A stretch of 64,000 nucleotides of DNA from contig DDFF01000008.1 in assembly GCA_002337045.1 (NCBI GenBank), positions 186,001-250,000 on the forward strand. Direction: 5' to 3'. This document shows, piece after piece, positions 26,130-34,394 of the stretch (within the stretch, counting starts at the first letter, position 1; each line of letters starts with the position of its first letter). Origin of the DNA: Bacteroidetes bacterium UBA1935. GTDB taxonomy: Bacteria > Bacteroidota > Bacteroidia > Chitinophagales > Chitinophagaceae. Below the pieces are notes generated by a model. That model saw only the letters and a program-made list of their open reading frames with translations, did not search any database and was not told the DNA's origin. The translations under genes were made by a program, and so were the position numbers.

Positions 26130-26160
26130 TTTGGATAGTACGTTATCTTGTATATATTTG
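26130..26160 (+). promoter_or_regulatory. Promoter of the DUF3276 gene
   Basis: TTTG (26130-26133), exactly 19 bases, then TATATTTG (26153-26160) is the textbook Bacteroidota sigma-ABfr-type promoter and the best match on the plus strand in this window. It lies 38 bases before the GTG start. Confidence 0.8.
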
Positions 26161-26197
26161 TCTCCGTACAATAACTAATAAACTAAAAACAAGAACA

Positions 26198-26590
26198 GTG
26201 GCGTACGACAACAAAAACTTCGGTGGAGAAAACCGTAACAGTGAGAGCTTGTTCAGCAAGCGTATAAAAGCAGGTAAACGCAGGACGTATTTCTTTGATG
26301 TTCGCTCTACTCGTGGCAATGATTATTTTATCACTATCACTGAAAGCAAAAAGCGCTTTGACGACAACGGTTATGACAGGCACAAAATGTTCTTGTACAA
26401 GGAAGATTTCAACAAATTCCTGAATGCACTTACAGAAACTGTAAACTACGTTAAAACAGACCTGATGCCTGATTTCGACTTCGATGCTTACAATCACGAT
26501 CAGGAAAATGAAGAAGGTGCTCCAATGGCAGCCTCAGATCTGGGGGAAAGCGTAGATAACAGCGCAAGTGTTGATGAGTGGAAAATGTAA
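26198..26590 (+). CDS. DUF3276/PUR-domain nucleic-acid-binding protein
   Basis: The 130-residue protein has a PUR-alpha-like core (FSKRIKAGKRRTYFFDVR, then DYFITITESKKR and HKMFLYKEDFNKF, residues 18-90) and an acidic C-terminal tail. PUR repeats bind single-stranded nucleic acids; the Bacteroidota members are DUF3276 and have no firmly known role. The start is a GTG at 26198, since no ATG precedes the conserved MAYDNKNFGG-like start. A perfect promoter and a strong terminator flank it, so it is monocistronic and probably well expressed. Confidence 0.88.
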   Translation: MAYDNKNFGGENRNSESLFSKRIKAGKRRTYFFDVRSTRGNDYFITITESKKRFDDNGYDRHKMFLYKEDFNKFLNALTETVNYVKTDLMPDFDFDAYNHDQENEEGAPMAASDLGESVDNSASVDEWKM

Positions 26591-26611
26591 TAAATTGAAA
26601 CTTATAATATG

Positions 26612-26638
26612 AAGCCGGGTAATTTGCCCGGCTTTTTT
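26612..26638 (+). terminator. Terminator after the DUF3276 gene
   Basis: An 8-bp stem (AAGCCGGG, 26612-26619, with 26627-26634) around a 7-base loop, running into T6. Confidence 0.85.
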
Positions 26639-26738
26639 AGTCTTTTATCGCCCGAGTATACTTATTAGGAAATAATTGTTTTGATAGCCTGTAAAAAATG
26701 GGGCTAAAAACTATAGGTAAACCGGAAATTTGATTAAT

Positions 26739-26754
26739 TTAACGCTTGCGTTAA
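26739..26754. promoter_or_regulatory. 16-bp palindrome before a beta-barrel gene, likely operator
   Basis: TTAACGC-TT-GCGTTAA is a perfect inverted repeat. It lies about 20 bases upstream of a -7-like TATATTTA (26774-26781) and 53 bases before the ATG at 26808, so it covers the expected -33 position. The arms are too close for an RNA hairpin, which favours a dimeric DNA-binding regulator. The regulator is unknown. Confidence 0.5.
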
Positions 26755-26807
26755 GTTATAAACTATAAAATAATATATTTAGGATAGTATTCTGAAAAAT
26801 CTGCCGT

Positions 26808-27569
26808 ATGAAAAAATTGCTATTATTCACGCTATTGATAGGTATTAAAGCACAGGCACAGGAGTTGGAAGGTGGCGTTGGTGGTGGTTTCAGTATCAAT
26901 GGACAACCGACAGATAATATGGTCTACAAAGGAGACCAGTCTGTGATGAACTACTCTACCAATCTGAGGCTTTTATATACTACCAAAAATCTGTGGCAGA
27001 TTGGTTTGGAAGGTCATATGCATGAACTTTCATCAAAATCGTCTAAGAAATATGGTGGATACATCAATAATGCGTTGTTGGTAGATTCTATTGGTGGCGA
27101 TGATAAAAAACTGGTTTATGCAAAGCATGCTGTTAATATCATGGCTGTTATCAATAAGCGTTTCGACTTCAAAGGCGGAGCAAGCTACGCGTACATCGGT
27201 GGCGCTATTGGTGTAGGTTTTGCACGCAACAATGCTCACAAATATGATGCGAACGAATCTTACAATGGCCCTGATGGCGGCCGTGGCATAGCATTTGGCG
27301 CTCAATTGGGCTATGCTGCTAATGTTTCTTCAAACATCGGTATCTATCTCGAAGCTGCTTTCCGCTATTACAATTTCGATTACAAAGATGCAGGTGCTCC
27401 GCAAATATGGACAAATCCGCAACCTCTGAAGTATAGCATCATGGCATTCCCTGTGACATTTGGCTTGCGCTATACTTTCATAAAAATACCTGGAAGCGCT
27501 TATGGTACGTATAATAAATACAACCGCCGTTATTACGAAAACAAACGATATAATAGAGGTAAATACTAA
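26808..27569 (+). CDS. Outer-membrane beta-barrel protein
   Basis: The 253-residue protein has a signal peptide (1-18, ending AQAQ) and a barrel-like pattern of Gly/aromatic strands such as YAYIGGAIGVGFARN and LGYAANVSSNIGIYLEAAFRYY, ending in a late strand FGLRYTFIKI. A positively charged Tyr/Asn/Arg tail (from residue 232) follows the last strand and may face the periplasm. It is not a close match to any specific porin I know. A 16-bp palindrome upstream suggests regulated expression, and it is followed by a strong terminator. Confidence 0.75.
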   Translation: MKKLLLFTLLIGIKAQAQELEGGVGGGFSINGQPTDNMVYKGDQSVMNYSTNLRLLYTTKNLWQIGLEGHMHELSSKSSKKYGGYINNALLVDSIGGDDKKLVYAKHAVNIMAVINKRFDFKGGASYAYIGGAIGVGFARNNAHKYDANESYNGPDGGRGIAFGAQLGYAANVSSNIGIYLEAAFRYYNFDYKDAGAPQIWTNPQPLKYSIMAFPVTFGLRYTFIKIPGSAYGTYNKYNRRYYENKRYNRGKY

Positions 27570-27594
27570 TTAAAAAGATTTTAAATAGTTACAT

Positions 27595-27623
27595 AAATAG
27601 CCCGGTATTATACCGGGCTATTT
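27595..27623 (+). terminator. Terminator after the beta-barrel gene
   Basis: A perfect 13-bp stem (27595-27607 with 27611-27623) with a TTA loop, followed by TGTTT. Confidence 0.8.
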
Positions 27624-27720
27624 TGTTTAGTGAGATTTAATGGGGAGGGTAATTTTTACATCTCTTAATGTGGGAGGGGTGGGTGTATGCATATGATAAT
27701 AATGTCGAAAACATACATAA

Positions 27721-27755
27721 AAAAATAGACCAGCGTATTACGCTGGTCTATTTTT
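27721..27755 (-). terminator. Terminator of the wza-like gene
   Basis: A perfect 15-bp stem (27721-27735 with 27741-27755) around TATTA, with an A/T-run on each side. It lies 18 bases past the stop of the minus-strand wza-like gene and can also stop plus-strand read-through. Confidence 0.9.
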
Positions 27756-27772
27756 TTATAGCCTTTATGGTA

Positions 27773-28576
27773 TTATTTAGTGCTATTAAACAAAGTGAAC
27801 AATACTACAAAGAGAGAGAGTACCGAAGTAGTAAGTGTTATATACCTATCTTTTGACGTGTCTGTAGTACCTGTTCTTGCCTTAGCTTTTCCTTGCTCTA
27901 CATATAAAACATCTCCACTACGCATATAATAATAAGGCGATTTAAAAAGCTCAGTAGAGTTCAGATTAAAGCGAATAAACCTTTTTTGTCCGTTTTCTTC
28001 ACGAATCAGCAGTATATTATCGCGTTTACCGGTTACGCTCAGGTCTCCTGCAATGGCAATGGCATCTAAAACACTTGTCTTTTCGTCATTTACCACATAT
28101 TTGCCCGGACGCGATACATCCCCTAAAACATTTATATAAAAATTTAAAAATCTTACATTTACAATAGGATTTACATAATATGTGCTGGCCTTTTTGCGTA
28201 TAGTTTCCTTCGCTTCAGTGGTTGTTTGGCCCAATACATTAACAATACCAACTAACGGTACTTCAATCATGCCATTTTTATCAACAACGAAACTGTTGGC
28301 TTTTTCGTTTGCGCCAAGTGTAGTTGTACCCCCTTCGCCACCCGGTTTTGTATCTATAGTTTGTACAGAAACAAATAATTGGTCATTTACCTGAATAATT
28401 GGTTCCTGATAGTTGTATTCCTTCAGGGTATATTCGTTTTTAGTACTATCAGCTATATCGATGAAATATGGTACTTTTTTAGCGCTGGTGCATGATGTCA
28501 GGATCGCTGATACGGTTGCTAAAATTGCAAGGCCTGATAATACGATTTTGAATCGTTTGAAAGATTTCAGAAACAT
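27773..28576 (-). CDS. Wza-like polysaccharide export lipoprotein (OPX)
   Basis: The 267-residue protein has a lipoprotein signal (lipobox LTSC near residue 29), a Poly_export domain (about 50-125, VNDQLFVSVQTID and KNGMIEVPLVGIV) and a SLBB-like domain (INVLGDVSRPGKYVV near 155). It ends in a hydrophobic C-terminal helix, as is common in Bacteroidota. OPX proteins form the outer-membrane or periplasmic channel of capsule and exopolysaccharide export. The ATG at 28576 is used. It is transcribed away from wzc, with a perfect promoter 15 bases upstream. Confidence 0.9.
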   Translation of the reverse strand: MFLKSFKRFKIVLSGLAILATVSAILTSCTSAKKVPYFIDIADSTKNEYTLKEYNYQEPIIQVNDQLFVSVQTIDTKPGGEGGTTTLGANEKANSFVVDKNGMIEVPLVGIVNVLGQTTTEAKETIRKKASTYYVNPIVNVRFLNFYINVLGDVSRPGKYVVNDEKTSVLDAIAIAGDLSVTGKRDNILLIREENGQKRFIRFNLNSTELFKSPYYYMRSGDVLYVEQGKAKARTGTTDTSKDRYITLTTSVLSLFVVLFTLFNSTK

Positions 28577-28590
28577 CAATTAATTTTTCT

Positions 28591-28621
28591 CAAAAATAGC
28601 TTAAATAATAATGTTAACAAA
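28591..28621 (-). promoter_or_regulatory. Promoter of the wza-like gene
   Basis: On the minus strand TTTG (plus-strand 28618-28621), exactly 19 bases, then TATTTTTG (28591-28598). This is a full consensus match, and the box ends 14 bases before the ATG. Confidence 0.75.
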
Positions 28622-28746
28622 CCCAAGTGGCAAGATAGAGGCTAACTTGAAGATGTCAATGAACACCTGAATGCTTAATCTTATATAACCTGTTTAAATG
28701 CTTTGTTTTCAGGCCGTTTAATTATTGATACGATAATGCTTTTGGG

Positions 28747-28778
28747 TTGGGATGTCTTATATTTTTAAAGTACTTTTG
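28747..28778 (+). promoter_or_regulatory. Promoter of the wzc-like gene
   Basis: TTG (28747-28749), 21 bases, then TACTTTTG (28771-28778). It would give a leader of about 120 bases before the ATG at 28906, with the 17-bp palindrome inside that leader. Confidence 0.6.
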
Positions 28779-28836
28779 TTGTTTGAAAGTTATAAAATTT
28801 CAAATCGTTCTAATATATTGAGTTGACATGAAAATG

Positions 28837-28853
28837 AGTATAAGACTTATACT
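28837..28853. promoter_or_regulatory. 17-bp palindrome in the wzc leader
   Basis: AGTATAAG-A-CTTATACT is a perfect inverted repeat with a one-base centre, 52 bases before the wzc ATG and about 60 after the predicted -7 box. The tight centre fits a dimeric DNA-binding protein better than an RNA hairpin. The remaining 28,580-28,905 intergenic DNA is AT-rich and shows no ORF. Confidence 0.5.
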
Positions 28854-28905
28854 AAACATATCATAAGCATAACCCCCAACCAGCTCAATAATTAATGATA
28901 TACTA

Positions 28906-31347
28906 ATGGATAATTTTTCTATAAAGAATTCACAAGAGGTAGATAATAACTCATTTAACATCAGGTGGATGCTAACAACTTTGTTAGCAACTTGGCCTTA
29001 TTTTTTAGGCAGTATAATAGTAGCACTTGTTTGCGCCAACTTGTATTTGCGGTATACTACCCCTGTATATAAGCTAAGCACTGAAATAATGCTGAATGAA
29101 GCTAATTCAAAATCTTCGAAGAACGATGAAATGATTCTTGAGGGCCTTGGGTTGGCTTCCAGAAGCAACGACATCAATAATGTGATAAGGGTGTTGAAGA
29201 GTAAGCCACTGATGTTGCAGGTAGTGAACAAGCTAAAGTTAAATCTTCAGTATTTTGAATTTGGCAATGTAAAGACTACTCAGTTTTATGGTAACAGCCC
29301 ATTCAGGGTAGATGTTTCCGATTCTATAATGCAAAACTGCGGAGATGTATCCTATAAAATTGTTTTTGAATCTGATAAGCTGCATTTTGTAATTAGTGAT
29401 GATAAGGATAGCTGGAAGGGTAAGATAGGGGCGCCATTAGTAATACCTATTGGTGAAGTAACAGTGCATAATACAAGTATTGCACCTATAAAGCCTAATG
29501 CAAAATATTCTTTCGTCTTTTCTAATGCATTGGCGGCTGCTAGCGGATATGCAGGAAGCCTTGATATAGGAAAGCCGGATAAAGGTGCTAGCTATGTTAC
29601 AATAGCAACATTAGATGAAATACCTGGCAGAGGTAAAGACATTCTGGATACTTTGGTTGGCGTATATACAGTATCGAATATTGAGGAAAGAAACAGGACT
29701 GCAATAAATACAATTGATTTTATTACAGAACGTCTGAAAAGAGTAGAGGAAGAGCTGGTTGGTCAGGAAAAGAAAATAGAAATATTTAAAACAAGTAAGA
29801 GGCTGACGGGAGATGTAGTAGAACAGTCGAAAGTGCTAGTTGAGAATACTAATGAGAATTACAAAGAGTTGTACGCAAAAGAAGTTCAACTAGAGGTCTT
29901 AAACTCTCTTGAAAAATTCTTAAGTAACGAAAATAATGCTGATAATGTGGTGCCGGCAAGTATGTTGAGTGATAATGGCGCATTTGCAAAAATTGCAGAT
30001 AAGTATAATGAGGTGCTGCATGAAAAAGAAAGATTGGAGTTGACTAAGACGGAAACTCACCCGCAGGTAATAGCTTACAAGAAACAGTTGGAGAGTCTGA
30101 GGGCGGATATGCGACACAGTATTGAAGCTACAAAGCGTAGTATGCAGGTAGTGATTGGTGAACTGAAAAAACAAAATGGCAGCATAGACGCGCAGATACG
30201 TCAGGTGCCTCAAACAGAGCGTATTTATTTGGACTACGCACGCCGCCAGCATTTGATGGAAGAGCTTTTCTTGTATTTATTGAAGAAAAGGGAAGAAACG
30301 GAAGTAGCAAAGTCATCAACTGCTCCTAATATAACAGTGCTGAATACTGCAGAAAACAACGGAGCAATAAAGCCTAACAGATCTAGGGTGAAGAGTACAG
30401 CTATACTCATAGGTTTTTTGATACCTATAGTAGTACTTATTCTGCGTAGGATGTTGAATACAAGAATTATTACCAAAAATGATATAAGTACCGCTTCTGC
30501 TATTCCGATAATAGGCGAAATAGGGCATAGTGATAATGAAGGTTCAGTTGCGGTGAAAAATAATAGCCATTCAGCACTTTCGGAGCAATTCAGAGCACTC
30601 AGGACCAATATTCAATTCCTTTTGCCTGATAAAAATGATAAGACGATTATGCTCACATCAAGTATGAGTGGTGAGGGTAAGTCTTTCATTGCCATCAATC
30701 TGGCAAGTACTTTTGCAATATCCGGTAAGAAAGTTGTGTTATTGGAGCTGGATTTGAGGAAACCTAAGATATCAAAGAATTTGGGGTTGAATAACAGTAT
30801 TGGTCTATCCAGCTATGCTGTAGGGCAAAGTGAAATAAAGGATATTATTCAACCATCAGGCTTTGAAGATAATCTTTTCGTGATTTCATCAGGACCTGTA
30901 CCACCCAACCCGGCAGAGCTCATTATGCTACAGCGAGTAGATGAGCTATTTGCGTATCTGAAAGAAAATTTTGATTATATAATAATTGATACTGCTCCCG
31001 CGGGTCTTGTTACAGATGCCCTGTTGCTAAATAGATTTGCTAATGCTACACTTTATGTAGTACGTCAAGGATATACATTCAGACAACAACTGCAGATACC
31101 TAATGATTTGCAGGCTGAGAAGAAGATTAACAGATTGAGCTTCGTGATAAACGACGTAGTATTTAAGCGTGGATATACATACGGTTATGGCTATGGCTAT
31201 GAGTCTGGTTATGGTTATGGCTATGGTTACGGCTATGGCTATGGTTATGGGAAATATTCTAACGGATACTTTGAAGAGGATGAAAGTTCTTCACCTTTGA
31301 AAAAAGTAATCAAAAATATCAGACAATTCATACCAGGTAAAAAATAA
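28906..31347 (+). CDS. Wzc-like polysaccharide co-polymerase and tyrosine autokinase
   Basis: The 813-residue protein has a Wzz-like chain-length domain between two membrane helices (about 27-47 and 490-510) with long coiled-coil stretches (270-450), then a BY-kinase domain. This has Walker A SSMSGEGKS near residue 586, Walker A' LLELDLRKPK near 612 and Walker B YIIIDTAPAG near 691. The tail (residues 756-789) holds 14 Tyr, mostly in Gly-Tyr dipeptides, the expected autophosphorylation cluster. It would control polymer length and export together with the divergent OPX. A terminator-like hairpin after the stop separates it partly from asnB. Confidence 0.93.
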   Translation: MDNFSIKNSQEVDNNSFNIRWMLTTLLATWPYFLGSIIVALVCANLYLRYTTPVYKLSTEIMLNEANSKSSKNDEMILEGLGLASRSNDINNVIRVLKSKPLMLQVVNKLKLNLQYFEFGNVKTTQFYGNSPFRVDVSDSIMQNCGDVSYKIVFESDKLHFVISDDKDSWKGKIGAPLVIPIGEVTVHNTSIAPIKPNAKYSFVFSNALAAASGYAGSLDIGKPDKGASYVTIATLDEIPGRGKDILDTLVGVYTVSNIEERNRTAINTIDFITERLKRVEEELVGQEKKIEIFKTSKRLTGDVVEQSKVLVENTNENYKELYAKEVQLEVLNSLEKFLSNENNADNVVPASMLSDNGAFAKIADKYNEVLHEKERLELTKTETHPQVIAYKKQLESLRADMRHSIEATKRSMQVVIGELKKQNGSIDAQIRQVPQTERIYLDYARRQHLMEELFLYLLKKREETEVAKSSTAPNITVLNTAENNGAIKPNRSRVKSTAILIGFLIPIVVLILRRMLNTRIITKNDISTASAIPIIGEIGHSDNEGSVAVKNNSHSALSEQFRALRTNIQFLLPDKNDKTIMLTSSMSGEGKSFIAINLASTFAISGKKVVLLELDLRKPKISKNLGLNNSIGLSSYAVGQSEIKDIIQPSGFEDNLFVISSGPVPPNPAELIMLQRVDELFAYLKENFDYIIIDTAPAGLVTDALLLNRFANATLYVVRQGYTFRQQLQIPNDLQAEKKINRLSFVINDVVFKRGYTYGYGYGYESGYGYGYGYGYGYGYGKYSNGYFEEDESSSPLKKVIKNIRQFIPGKK
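31171..31270 (+). repeat. GGYTAY hexamer repeat coding the Tyr-Gly tail of Wzc
   Basis: Ten GGT/GGC-TAT/TAC units in two blocks (three and seven), flanked by further Tyr codons, code for a Gly-Tyr repeat. Short in-frame hexamers can gain or lose units by slippage without breaking the frame. Confidence 0.8.
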
Positions 31348-31369
31348 CATCTTTCCTATAGGCCCAGAG

Positions 31370-31399
31370 CAGGTTTAAATATATAACCTGTGTTTTTTT
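31370..31399 (+). terminator. Terminator-like hairpin between wzc and asnB
   Basis: A 6-bp stem (CAGGTT, 31370-31375, with 31385-31390) and a 9-base AT loop precede T7 (31393-31399). The stem is short, so partial termination is likely. Confidence 0.55.
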
Positions 31400-31411
31400 G
31401 GTAACAGCCAA

Positions 31412-31444
31412 GTCAGTGCTATGTGACTGACAGTGGCGAAGCCA
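31412..31444 (+). promoter_or_regulatory. Two small hairpins in the asnB leader
   Basis: GTCAGT (31412-31417) pairs with ACTGAC (31426-31431), and directly after it TGGC pairs with GCCA across a GAA loop (31434-31444). They lie 40-70 bases before asnB, the first gene of the long operon, and have no T-tail. A role in leader control is a guess. Confidence 0.3.
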
Positions 31445-31483
31445 TGGATAAATCTTAATGATTGCCCCTAATATTACTAACAA

Positions 31484-33265
31484 ATGTGCCGTATTGCAGG
31501 AGTATTAAATAAATCTTCTGATACAGTATTGGCAGACACTATAGCTATGCGTGATAGTATGGCGCATGGTGGGCCTGATGGCAGCGGCATGTATCATGAT
31601 GCTGATGCAGGGTTGGCATTCGGGCATCGCAGATTGTCGCTGATAGACTTGACAACCGGTGGGCATCAGCCAATGCTGAATGTAACACAGGATATAATCA
31701 TCAGCTTTAACGGAGAGATATACAATTATAAAGATCTTAAAGCTGAATTGATTGCAAAAGGTTTTCAATTCAGGACGGCATCCGATACGGAAGTATTACT
31801 TGCCGCTTATCAATACTGGGGGCTAGAATGTTTTGGTAAACTGGTAGGTATGTTTGCTGTTGCTATATATGATAAGCACAAACATGAACTAATACTAGCA
31901 AGAGATACCCAAGGCATCAAGCCGCTATACTATAGTAATATTAACAACAGCCTGTATTTTGCATCGGAAGTAAGAGCGTTTAAGGCATTACCATACAATT
32001 GGCATGAGTCTGATACATGGAAGTCATACATGTTAGTCTATGGTTTTATACCAGAGCCGCATACAACACTGGCAGATGTAAAAATGCTACCGAAAGGTAG
32101 CTACATGTGTATGAATGTAAATACACTTCAGTCGTCTGTAGTAGAGTATTCAAAAGACGATTATTCACCGACTATCAATACGGAAAAAGAAGCCGTAGAT
32201 ATCGTCAGGCAATGGATGGATAAAGCCGTAGACAGGCATCTGATCTCTGATGCGTCGATTGGTCTGTTCCTTAGCGGTGGTATTGATAGTAGTTTGCTGA
32301 CGCTGATAGCAAAAGAAACCGGACATAATGATTTACATACACTTTCAATAGTTTTTGATGATGCGGCTTACTCAGAAGTGGCATATCAGCAATTGATAGT
32401 TGATAAAGTAAAGTCTAAGCATAAAAGTTACAATCTTACAAAAGAAGAATACATCAACGCATTGCCTGATATCTTCAAGGCAATGGATCAACCTTCAATA
32501 GATGGTGTAAACTCATATTTCATTTGCAAGTTTGCAAAAGAGCTTGGTTTGAAAGCTGTATTATCCGGTCTTGGTGCAGATGAGTTGTTTGGAGGGTATG
32601 CATCTTTTGGCAGAGAGAGGATGTTGTCGAAGCTGAAGAAGATACCTACAGGGTTATTAAAAGCAAGCAGGCATCTGAAGAAAGATAAGTACAGAAAACT
32701 GGCTTATTTGGCAAATGACCACATCACGAATGAATATCTTTTTCATCGTGGATTGTTCAGCATACGAGAAGCTGCAGAAATATTAGATAGTGATACTAAG
32801 TCTGTATCTGACACAGTACAAAATATAGCTTTATCAAATGGGCTTGAGGCATTGCCTTATGGCAATAAAGTGTCTTACATGGAGAAAAACATCTATATGC
32901 AAAGCCAACTGCTAAAGGATACAGATGTTATGAGTATGTGGCATAGTATTGAGGTACGGGTGCCATTTCTTGATACAGAATTAGTAAAGATTGTAAACAG
33001 TATATCGCCAGAGTTGAAGTATAATGGTACTATACCAAAACAACTCTTGGTAAAAGCATACAACGATATTCTTCCTCGCCAGATATGGGACAGGAAGAAG
33101 CAAGGTTTTGTTTTCCCATTCCAAAACTGGATAGAGGGAAGTGAGTATACATGCTTCAAGTATGTTGATGATAAAATCAAAAAAAGGTATCAATCAGGTA
33201 CTATCAACTGGACAAGGTATTGGGCATATCTTGTAGCTAACAACTTTAACTACCTGCACAGCTAA
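31484..33265 (+). CDS. asnB: Asparagine synthase (glutamine-hydrolysing) type amidotransferase
   Basis: The 593-residue protein has the class II glutaminase nucleophile Cys2 (MCRIAG), HRRLSLIDL near residue 49 and FNGEIYNY near residue 75. The synthetase domain has the PP-loop SGGIDSSL near residue 264. The family makes asparagine, but members inside polysaccharide loci often amidate sugar acids or serve another acceptor; which applies here is not decided by sequence. It is the first gene of the long plus-strand operon and its TAA is followed at once by the GTG of the next gene. Confidence 0.88.
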   Translation: MCRIAGVLNKSSDTVLADTIAMRDSMAHGGPDGSGMYHDADAGLAFGHRRLSLIDLTTGGHQPMLNVTQDIIISFNGEIYNYKDLKAELIAKGFQFRTASDTEVLLAAYQYWGLECFGKLVGMFAVAIYDKHKHELILARDTQGIKPLYYSNINNSLYFASEVRAFKALPYNWHESDTWKSYMLVYGFIPEPHTTLADVKMLPKGSYMCMNVNTLQSSVVEYSKDDYSPTINTEKEAVDIVRQWMDKAVDRHLISDASIGLFLSGGIDSSLLTLIAKETGHNDLHTLSIVFDDAAYSEVAYQQLIVDKVKSKHKSYNLTKEEYINALPDIFKAMDQPSIDGVNSYFICKFAKELGLKAVLSGLGADELFGGYASFGRERMLSKLKKIPTGLLKASRHLKKDKYRKLAYLANDHITNEYLFHRGLFSIREAAEILDSDTKSVSDTVQNIALSNGLEALPYGNKVSYMEKNIYMQSQLLKDTDVMSMWHSIEVRVPFLDTELVKIVNSISPELKYNGTIPKQLLVKAYNDILPRQIWDRKKQGFVFPFQNWIEGSEYTCFKYVDDKIKKRYQSGTINWTRYWAYLVANNFNYLHS

Positions 33266-34390
33266 GTGAAAAGCTTCTACTTTCTGAATCTTGTTGGTTT
33301 TTCACAAACAGGTGGATTGGAAAAATTCAATAGGTGTTTTATGAAAGCACTGGATGAGTTGAGTAGTGAGCTGAATTATACTTCAAATGCGGCATCACTG
33401 TACGATTCTGTTGCAAACGAGCAGTATTATCCCTCAAAGCAGTATAAAGGCTTTAGTAAATCAATAGCAAAATTTGTACCGTCTACCATTCTTACAGGCT
33501 TATCGAAAGATGTAATCATACTCGGGCACATCAATCTGGCTGTTATTGGCTGGCTTATCAAAACATTGGCGCCATCAAAAAAACTGATGGTTATATGCCA
33601 TGGTATTGAAGTTTGGCAACCTGTTACGGGCATTAAAAAAAAAATGCTGCAAAAAGCAGATAGGGTATTGGCAGTAAGCGATTATACCAAACAGCAAATA
33701 GTAGAGAAACAAGGGGTGCCTGCAGACAAGGTAAGTGTGTTTCACAATACAATAGATCCGTACTTCGATTATCCTAAACACTTTGGAAAGGATAAAGAAT
33801 TAATCGCTCGCTATGGTATAGCAGACACAGACTATGTAGTATATACGTTATGCAGGTTATCGTCAAAAGAGCAATACAAGGGATACGATGCGGTGGTAAA
33901 AGCAATCGGACAATTAAAATCGAAATACCCGCAAATAAAATACCTGCTTGCGGGTAAATATGATGATGTGGAGAAAGCAAGGCTTGATAAACTGATAGCT
34001 GAATATGAACTGCAAAGCAATGTGATTTTTGCAGGGTATATAAAAGACGAAGAGGTAACAAAACACTATCAGCTTGGAGATGTATTCATAATGCCAAGCA
34101 AGGGAGAAGGGTTCGGAATTGTATTTATTGAAGCAATGGCATGTGGAAGAAATGTAGTAGCAGGAAATGCTGATGGAAGCAAAGATGCATTGCGTAAGGG
34201 TGAATTGGGTGTGATACTTGATGCAGACAATGTTGATGCAATAGCAACTGCAATTGCAGAAAAGATAAAAAATAAAGAAAAGTACGATGCAGCATATGCT
34301 GCTAATCTGCAGCAGAAAGTTATTGCATACTTTGGTTTTGCTGCATATAAACAAAAACTGAAAGAGATTCTGAATACTATATTGAACTGA
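33266..34390 (+). CDS. Glycosyltransferase family 4 protein
   Basis: The 374-residue GT-B protein has an N-terminal sugar-acceptor half and a Glycos_transf_1 half with LCRLSSKEQYKGYD, LLAGKYDD and the EGFGIVFIEAMACG motif (EX7E). It transfers a sugar from a nucleotide donor to the growing repeat. The start is a GTG directly abutting the asnB stop, so translation is probably coupled. Confidence 0.9.
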   Translation: MKSFYFLNLVGFSQTGGLEKFNRCFMKALDELSSELNYTSNAASLYDSVANEQYYPSKQYKGFSKSIAKFVPSTILTGLSKDVIILGHINLAVIGWLIKTLAPSKKLMVICHGIEVWQPVTGIKKKMLQKADRVLAVSDYTKQQIVEKQGVPADKVSVFHNTIDPYFDYPKHFGKDKELIARYGIADTDYVVYTLCRLSSKEQYKGYDAVVKAIGQLKSKYPQIKYLLAGKYDDVEKARLDKLIAEYELQSNVIFAGYIKDEEVTKHYQLGDVFIMPSKGEGFGIVFIEAMACGRNVVAGNADGSKDALRKGELGVILDADNVDAIATAIAEKIKNKEKYDAAYAANLQQKVIAYFGFAAYKQKLKEILNTILN

Positions 34391-34394
34391 TAAT

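Noticed and set aside
27668..27856. Plus-strand ORF of 62 residues after the second beta-barrel gene
   Set aside because: It reads straight through a 15-bp terminator and into the minus-strand wza-like gene; its composition looks like chance.
31171..31270. CRISPR-like or regulatory tandem repeat
   Set aside because: The hexamers are in frame inside the wzc-like gene and code for Gly-Tyr; there are no spacers.
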